DNA of 64,000 bases. It comes from Rhabdophis nuchalis (taxonomy: Eukaryota > Chordata > Lepidosauria > Squamata > Natricidae). The position numbers and the translations under genes are program-made. Numbering within the stretch: the stretch's first letter is position 1; the number at the start of each line of letters is the position of its first letter. Below the pieces are notes generated by a model, which saw only the letters and a program-made list of their open reading frames with translations, made no database searches and was not told the DNA's origin. The stretch lies in the NCBI GenBank assembly GCA_039707465.1, contig CM077652.1:37054618-37118617 (forward strand), in the 5' to 3' direction. Below, piece after piece: positions 47,829 through 64,000 of this stretch.

Positions 47829-50155
47829 ATGTTCCTTTCAGCAGCACATCTTAGCCATTCCTGCAAAGAAGCCCCTTTGGTAACTTCTTCTAGTCTCTAG
47901 CCAGGACTTTTCAGCCCAACCACTCTCCCACACCTGGTCAGAACAGGTGTGACCCCCTTGAGCACCATGCACCTCCCTGAGCAGGTAAGGGCTTCTATCT
48001 CACTGTAGAGGCCAAGGTTAGAAGGTAAACAACCCCGCAAAAAATATGCAGGATCAGCTGTTCCAATAAATGCCTGAAGAATTTGGCAGCTGCTGAACCA
48101 TCCCAATAAAAGTAATTTATCAGCTTCCTAACCCTTCCCAAATATTTCTTTGAAAGCAAAGGTGAGCGCAGATCAGGGAGGGAGCAAAGGGCGCCTCCCA
48201 GGCGGGGGAAGAGGCAGGGCTTCACCTTGTCCAAGGGGGATTCCAGAGACGCCCAGGCCAAGCAGCCCAGGTGCAGAGGCGCAAAGACCTGGGCCAAGGG
48301 TGGCCGTTGCTGGCAGCAGCCGAGCTGGCCTGCTGCCGCTCCACTCTGGCCTTCGGGGGCCCTTTTGACGCCCAGCTAGATCCCAGATTAGCTGTTGACA
48401 CACCATCCTCCTGTGGCAGCGGTTCCTCCTCCGCCCCATGGAAGTGCTGCCCCCTTGCGGTCCTCGGGGGAGTGCTAGTTTAGGCCAGGCGAAGAGGGCC
48501 AAGGGGGAGGGGGCAGCCCAGCTTCTAAAGAAGGCCCACCTGCCGAAGCAGCCGCCTGTGACCAGGTTTTCATCCTTCCAATTCATTGCTCTGGCTTCCT
48601 TTGCTTCCCACCCGTTCCCCTACAGGCCATGGCGCTGGGGGAGCCACTGGCTCTGCTCTGACTCCCAGCCCCCCAAGGAAACACCTGCCTTACTGCCTCT
48701 CTGCATGAGGCACCGTAGCTCCCAGCCCATCAGGGTTAACTGGAAGAGAACTTGGAAAATGGGAAGCATTTCCAAAGTGGGTGGAACTCTGAATGCCCGA
48801 GGAGTCAAAGGGCAGCCTTTGGAGCCCTCAAGAGCCACAGGGGTTGGCAGGTAGGCAGGGCACACACTCTGTCGCAAGACCCTCTCGCCCCTATCCCTTT
48901 GCACTTCTCCCGCACCCAGACCCCACTGCAGGTGGCTGGTTACCTGTCACGTAATCACCAGCAAAGTGAGAATTCCGGGGCTCCACAGGCTGAAGGTGAG
49001 CCCCATGTTTACAAGGTCAGAAGGCAACCAACCCACACATTCCCAGAAAGCCAAGTGGGGAGGCTGCTCATTTTGTCTGTCATCTCAGCCTACCTTGCAT
49101 GAAGGAAGTACTTACGGAGAGAATGGAGGAGCCATTGAGAGAGGAAAAACACTCATTCATTTTCTGAGTCTTATAAATAATGGGGAAGCAGGAGGTTTCC
49201 CTCCAAAATATAAAACCAGGTGGGACATGGAGCCCAGGTATCAATGGGAACGTTTGCAACAGGTTGGTGCTTACAGATCTCAAGGTGGGAACCATGGGCT
49301 CTGTTGTCTGACAGAAGAGTCCCTGTTGCTGCACCACAAAAGTCTGGCTCAACTAGCAGAAGGTGGAACTGCCTAGGGGCTCGAGTGCTGGTTAACTTGA
49401 AGTTAGCCCCTTTAGAGGGTCACCTAACAGAGGGAGAGAACGCTTGTTCAAACAATCTCTGAAGACAGGAAGAAAATGGGTCAGGGGACCAAGCACAGGA
49501 TAAAGTCAGGGAGGACAATTCCGGGGTGGGGGTGGGATTCTGCTTCCCAGCAAGGGAGGGCCACTCCTTAAGCTTAAACCAAGGGGAATAGCTTCCTTTC
49601 CTAGGGAGGGAGAAAATACCCGTGTGACGGTGCCATCTGGCATTTTGGGCATAAGCTGCATCGGAGTCTGGGTCAATCAAATGATTATTTGGGAGTGATC
49701 AGAAAAACGCATGACACGGCTTTACAAAAGTTCACCATTTATTCACTCTCTCAGGGTCAGGAGGGCATCTCAATACAGCCCCCCAGAAGCTGCGGCCCAA
49801 AGCCAACACAATCCCCACCCGCCCCTCAGCGAGAGCTTCCCAGACTGAAAAAGGAGAGAGAGGAAAAAGGAGAGAGAGGAGTCCTACGGGGGACACCAAG
49901 AAACTCAAGGCAGAAGAGGGCGAAAATGCACCGGGAACATCATTTCAGGAAGGAAGGAAAATGTCAAGGGAGGAGGGGGGCCTCTAAGGATGGCTGGCAG
50001 CCAAGAGGGGGCCCCTGCCCCACTTGAAACCCCCAGCCCAGTTCTGAGGCAGCCAGCAGGACATCTAGGAGGGATCCAAATCCCTTTCTATTCATCATCA
50101 CTTTTTTTTTTAGAAAAGATCCCTACAAAAGGGAGAGAGACTCGCTTGTTTTTCA
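47829..50155. other. Unannotated sequence downstream of LCMT1
   Basis: This may include an extended LCMT1 3' UTR as far as the AATAAA at 49738. No other coding evidence was found. Confidence 0.4.
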
Positions 50156-50175
50156 GCTGCTCCCAAAAAGAGTAA

Positions 50176-50181
50176 TTTATT
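50176..50181 (-). promoter_or_regulatory. LCMT1: Probable LCMT1 polyadenylation signal
   Basis: AATAAA on the minus strand lies about 170 nt after the LCMT1 stop codon. A second AATAAA at 49738-49743 could give a longer 3' UTR. Confidence 0.55.
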
Positions 50182-50351
50182 CAAAAGGTTGTCACGTGCC
50201 ACGAATGGGGGAGAGGAGGGGGCTTGCCACGGCTCCAAGGCTCATGTTCACCTGCGCGCACCTCCACGGGAGCAAGGGGGCAGCGGATGCATGCAGAGGC
50301 CCACCGGGAGGGGGCAGCAGGTTCACCTGGAGCTCCACTGGAGCAAAGGCG

Positions 50352-59639
<9,288 letters not shown>

Positions 59640-60395
59640 TTTGCCTAAAATGGCTAGCCTAAGGAAAAGAAGAATTAGGAGCAACATGATAGCAGCATTT
59701 GAGGAGCTGCCACAAAGAAGTGGGGAGTCAAATTATTCTCCAAAGTACCGGCAGGTAGGACAAGAAACAACGGATGGAAACTAATCAGGGAGAGAAGCAA
59801 CTTGGAATTAAGAAGAAACTTCCTAACAGTGAGAACAATCAACTAGTGGAACAGAAGTTGCCTTCAGAAGTTATGCGGGCTTCATCACTGGAGGATTTTA
59901 AGAACAGTCTAGACAGTCACTTGTCTGAAATGGTCTAGGTCAGTGATGGCGAACCTATGGCACGGGTGCCACAGGTGGCACGTGGAACCATTTCTTAGGG
60001 CACGCGAGGTGTTGCCCTGTCACCTCCAGGACATTTGTGTGCACTGGCCAGCTGATGTAGGCCTTCTTTTGAGGCCGTTTTTCGCCCTCTGGAGGCTTCA
60101 GGGAAGCTCCCGAAGCCTCTGGAGGTGGGGGGGTAGGGGTGGCTGTTTTCACCCTCCCCAGGCTCCTAGAAAGCCTCTGGAGCCTGGGGAGGGTGAAAAA
60201 AGCGTGCCAAAAGCAAGGGGCCGCGCACATAGCATTATGGGTGTGGCACGCCCACACACGACCCCCCTGCGCTCCCCCCGCTTTTGCCACGCGAGCCAAA
60301 AATGGTTAACCATCACTGGTCTAGGTTCTCCTGCTTGAGCAGGGGGCAGGATTAGAAGACCTCTAAGGTCTCTTCCAGCTCCATCCCATTCCATC
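59640..60395 (+). mobile_element. CR1 LINE 3' end split by a hAT-like MITE
   Basis: The coding remnant MASLRKRRIRSNMIAAFE is followed by the CR1 3' end. At 59933-59940 the sequence is interrupted, and it resumes at 60319 with ctcctgcttgagcaggggg. Confidence 0.88.
59941..60318 (+). mobile_element. hAT-like MITE, family A, perfect target duplication
   Basis: 378 bp from cagtgatggcgaacctatgg to atggttaaccatcactg. It is flanked by gtctaggt on both sides, inserted into the CR1 copy. Confidence 0.94.
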
Positions 60396-60589
60396 ACACA
60401 TTCTATAGATTTCCTAGGCATTCTATATCATGCCAGATTTTCACACATTACTGGTAATATACATAAGTCAAACCCTTCACTCCCTTTTAATATTGTTTTA
60501 TTGTATTATTATAAAACAAGAGGAGTGCATTATTTGGGTACAGTGGTATCTATTCAAAATGGACTAGAGTTTTTTAACACTTAGTTTAG

Positions 60590-61870
60590 TTTAGTTTATT
60601 AAATTTAGTGTATTAAATTTATATACCGCACCCTCTCCCAAAAGGGACTCGGGGCGGTGCACAGGCAATTTAAAAAACATATATAAACATAACAATATAC
60701 AAAATATAAAACCAGATTAAATTAGTATCCCTGTGCTAAAAAAATAAAATAGGTTAAAACAATATCCCTAAAAACCAATTTAAAACAATTTTACTGCAGA
60801 CTATAGGCTAGGTGGTGTGAGCTAGGCCAGGCCGGCCTGTTGGAAAAAATAAGTTTTAAGGTTCTGGCGGAAGGAACGGAGGTCCATGGTCGTTCTCAGT
60901 TCGGGGGGTAAGTCGTTCCAGAGAGTTGGGCCCACCACAGAGAAGGCCCTTCCCCTGGGCGTCACCCGCTGGCATTGCCTGGTGGACGGCACCCGGAGAA
61001 GTCCCTCTCTGTGGGAGCGAATCGGCCGAAGGGATGTATGGGGCAGGATGCGATCCCGTAGATAACTAGGTCCCGTGCCATGGAGCGCTTTAAAGATGAT
61101 AGTCAACACCTTGAAGCGCACCCGAAAGACCACAGGCAGCCAGTGCAGCTCGCGCAAGAGCGGTGTTACATGGGAGCATCTAGAAGCTCCCATAATTGCC
61201 TGCGCGGCTGCGTTCTGGACTAACTGCAGTCTTTGGGTGCACCTCAAGGGAAGCCCCATGTAGAGAGCATTACAGTAGTCTATACGGGATGTCACAAGCG
61301 CATGAGTGACTGTGCGAAGGGCGTCCCGGTCCAACAGGGGCCGCAACTGATGAACCAGGCGGACCCGGTAGAACGCCCCCCTGGCCACGCCGTCAAGTGA
61401 TCTTCTTCTGTTGTCCAGGAGGATGCCCAAGTTGCGTGCCCTATCGACGGGGGCTAGATGTTCGCCCCCTATGGCCAGTGATGGTGTCAACTGGTTGTAC
61501 CGGGACGCCGGAAACCACAGCCACTCCGTCTTGGAAGGGTTGAGTCTGAGTCTGTTCCTTCTCATCCAGACCCGCACGGCTTCCAGACACCGGGACATCA
61601 CTTCGACGGCATCGTTGGGGTGGTTTGGGGTAGATATATACAGCTGTGTATCATCAGCGTAGAGGTGGTACTCTACCCCAAAACCACGGATGATCTCACC
61701 CAGCAGCTTCATATATGTGTTGAACAGGAGAGGTGAGAGGACCGACCCCTGAGGCACCCCACAAGTGAGTGGTCTCGAGGTCGACCTCTGCCCTCCTGCC
61801 AACACAAATTGCGATCAGCGGAGAGGTAGGAGAACCACCGTAAAACGGTGCCCCTCACCCCTCACTTGGA
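60590..61870 (-). mobile_element. L2-type LINE with open reverse-transcriptase frame, 5'-truncated
   Basis: The minus frame 60822-61805 is open for 327 codons. It holds the reverse-transcriptase boxes GVPQGSVLSPLLF and YADDTQLY (catalytic Asp-Asp), a thumb region (RNRLRLNPSKTEWL) and the L2-like C-terminus (LRELHWLPVVFRVRFKV, PTLWNDLPPELRT). A 3' UTR follows, ending near 60590. No endonuclease domain lies in the window's copy, so it cannot move on its own. Confidence 0.9.
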
Positions 61871-63419
61871 TGGTTTAACTTAATTATCAAGTTAGAACTT
61901 TAAAAATAAAGAAAAAAGTTTGTCAATATGATTTGTATATTGTATATTTGTATAATATAATATTGATAAACAAAGTTGCTTAAATTGTAAAATTTCTTAT
62001 AAACAGCTGCACAATGCTTAAATTATTTAATATATAGCAAAGGTTTCAGTCTTACTAGTAATAGCTACTTACTGTTGTTTGTACATCTTAGAAAGCTACT
62101 TCCCAAAATTGTGTTTCTCACCCCATCTTAAAACACACTTAAATCAAAGCGAAACACAAATTTATCATCCCAACCCAAGTTAAACCCTGCTGCCAAAACA
62201 AAAGCAGGGAAAAACGTTTTTGTAAAGAGGGTCATATACTGAGGGATCTTGCAGGAAAAAGATGTTCCTACTAAGTAAATTAGAAAAAAAAAGGCAGGGG
62301 GCGGAATTATTTTTTCTTTCAGGACTCCGAGAAGCCTGCTTCTCTGAGAAGCAATCTGGGACTCTCCATAGCTGCTTCAACCCTCTGCGGGCATCCCGTT
62401 CAACGAGAGGAGAAAACGATCGAAATTCGAACCAACCAACCTTTTGATGTGGTGGAATAGAAAAATGCTGCCAGGAAGGACAGAGATCAGTGGGAGTTCA
62501 GAGAACAGCCAAGAGGGTGGATGTTGAGAGGTGAAGAGCACGAGTGGAGGGGTTGGGGAGACTGACGTAACAGTTGGAAAACCAAAGCATTGCAGTGTCT
62601 CAGGCTCCTTCTGAACAGGCTAGGGAAGGCAGAGGCCACGTGATGCAGCCGGTGCACAGATGTACTGCTATGAAGATCTGCAGGGACTTTTCAAAGGGCT
62701 GGTGTATACTTGACAAAACCTGAAGCTTTGCTAAAGAAATGTGACGACACAACAAGGCTGTTCTTAAAAACTACGCTGCCAGTGCTGATAACATGCCACA
62801 ATGGTGGGAGGTGGGGGGGAGGGATGACCAACAGATCAGTCTTAACCTGAAGTGGTCAGGGACTGTGCAAAGATAGCTCCTGCCTTGGCAGAATAAAAGG
62901 AAGGGCCAGGCCCCTGGAAGAGTGTCAACAAGCAGGAAGCACATTCCCAAACTCCTTTATGGGCCTGCGCCTTTCATGATTTCAGGGCAGAGAAGCCTAG
63001 CTCAGGCCCTGCGTCCTTTCAGCAGCTGCGGGTGCAAGCAGAACTTGCTGGTTTTGTGGGAAAGGGGGGACTTGAGGGCACTGAGCCCTGGAAGCCAAAG
63101 TCCCATGGGAGGACCAGAAGGCCAAGAGGATTTCCAAGGGGATTTGATCCCAGTCCTAATCTTGGTTAGACCCTGGAAGAGAAGAGACTACAAATTCACC
63201 CGTGTCACTATCTCCAGTCACGATGGGAGGCCTCCCCAGTGATGCCATTGCAAGGGTGAGCAAACGTCTCAGGTCTTTCAAAACAACCCAACTGACTGGC
63301 TCCTAAAGGTAACAAAGGTCTAAGGGAGAGACTAGTTCAGAATTTAACAAACCCATCGCTTTTTAAAATTTTGTAGCACTGAATTCCTATTCTGATGTTG
63401 ATGGTCAAAGCAGAAGTTA
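61871..63419. other. Presumed LCMT1 intron, no repeat or exon recognised
   Basis: I searched this stretch for the missing LCMT1 N-terminal exons and found none. Confidence 0.45.
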
Positions 63420-64000
63420 AGGGGATTTTTAACTAGGTTTTTAATTCAGGTTTTAAGGGGTTCCAGGGAGGGGGGGGTGTCAAACTAAGATTAGGGTGGT
63501 GGGCGAAGGGGAATACCCACCGGGGATTATTTCCAGGCCGGCAGGCAGTCCCGACGGAGAGGGCGTAGGGCCTAGAAAAGGGGGGGGGGTGATGAGGGTC
63601 AATTTAACAGAGGGCTATTCCATCAGGATGATATGTGGGAGGGGCAGGTATGGCGGGAGCCGCGGGCCATATCTTATAAGGGGAGGGCGCACCCGCTGTT
63701 TACGAGCGGTGGCGCGCTCCGGTCCTCATGGCTCCTCTTGCAATCCAGGGGGCTTAGAGTCTCAGGGCCTGGGTCTCCGGCTGATGTTGTGTAATGCCAG
63801 GTCCGTAGTAAATAAAGCCCCCCTCATTCACCATCTGGTTAATGGGGGGGGGGGCGGACCTGGTGGGGATCACAGAGACCTGGTTGGGCCAAGAGGGGGG
63901 GGGGGCTCGTTGAAATGTGCCCACCGGGCTACCGTGCATTTCACCAGCCACGAGCCCAGGATCGGGGGGGGGGGGGGACGTTATCATAGGGGAGAGTCTG
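63420..64000 (+). mobile_element. LINE 5' region and start of endonuclease domain (runs off the window)
   Basis: GC-rich leader, then frameshifted reading NARSVVNKAPLIHHLVN, ADLVGITETWLGQ and AFHQPRAQ. This is the beginning of an APE-type endonuclease of an L2/CR1-type LINE. Several long G runs (63571, 63846, 63895, 63964) disrupt the frame. Confidence 0.7.

Noticed and set aside
60822..61805. A host gene for a reverse-transcriptase-like protein
   Set aside because: It has L2 LINE architecture and the LINE 3' UTR, with truncated copies of the same sequence at 11.5 and 46.6 kb.

Overview
The window looks like vertebrate nuclear DNA from a squamate reptile, most likely a snake. The evidence is intron-split genes with GT-AG splice sites, many CR1 3' ends, L2 and L1 LINE fragments, Sauria-type and other tRNA-derived SINEs, families of hAT-like MITEs, and very dense microsatellites, including a (GATA)n block of the kind known from snakes. 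I see no bacterial genes, CRISPR arrays or tRNA/rRNA genes.

Two host genes can be reconstructed, both on the minus strand. LCMT1 (the protein phosphatase 2A leucine carboxyl methyltransferase) occupies 50352-59380. Six C-terminal coding exons give 179 codons, matching the last 179 residues of the human protein as I recall it. The N-terminal exons must lie beyond position 64000. Downstream in the same orientation, AQP8 (aquaporin-8) has five coding exons spanning 17474-28305. They join in frame to a complete 256-residue protein with both NPA boxes. LCMT1 followed by AQP8 on one strand is also the mammalian order (human 16p12), which supports both calls. The genes are functionally unrelated: one methylates the PP2A catalytic tail, the other is a membrane channel for water, ammonia and peroxide.

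Region by region: 1-15 kb is gene-free, with CR1 pieces, a solo LTR with its target-site duplication, a 1.3 kb pentanucleotide array, a perfect nested palindrome and a Sauria SINE split by an L2 insertion. From 15.1 to 16.4 kb lies a hAT-like element with a perfect 8-bp duplication, carrying a long pyrimidine tract and a 436-bp GC-rich foldback. From 16.45 to 17.65 kb lies a CpG-island-like block containing the tiny last exon of AQP8. From 17.5 to 28.3 kb is AQP8, whose introns hold CR1, L1 and hAT insertions. From 28.6 to 50 kb is intergenic, with CT, GATA and GTAG arrays, palindromic MITEs and a local duplication. From 50 to 59.4 kb is the 3' half of LCMT1. From 59.4 to 64 kb is presumed LCMT1 intron, with CR1, an L2 that still has an open reverse-transcriptase frame, and the 5' part of another LINE.

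I did not find a new multi-gene system. The most unusual signals are structural: recent template-switch palindromes, nested transposons with intact target-site duplications, a duplicated segment with a paired empty site, and a CR1 copy lying almost against an LCMT1 splice acceptor.
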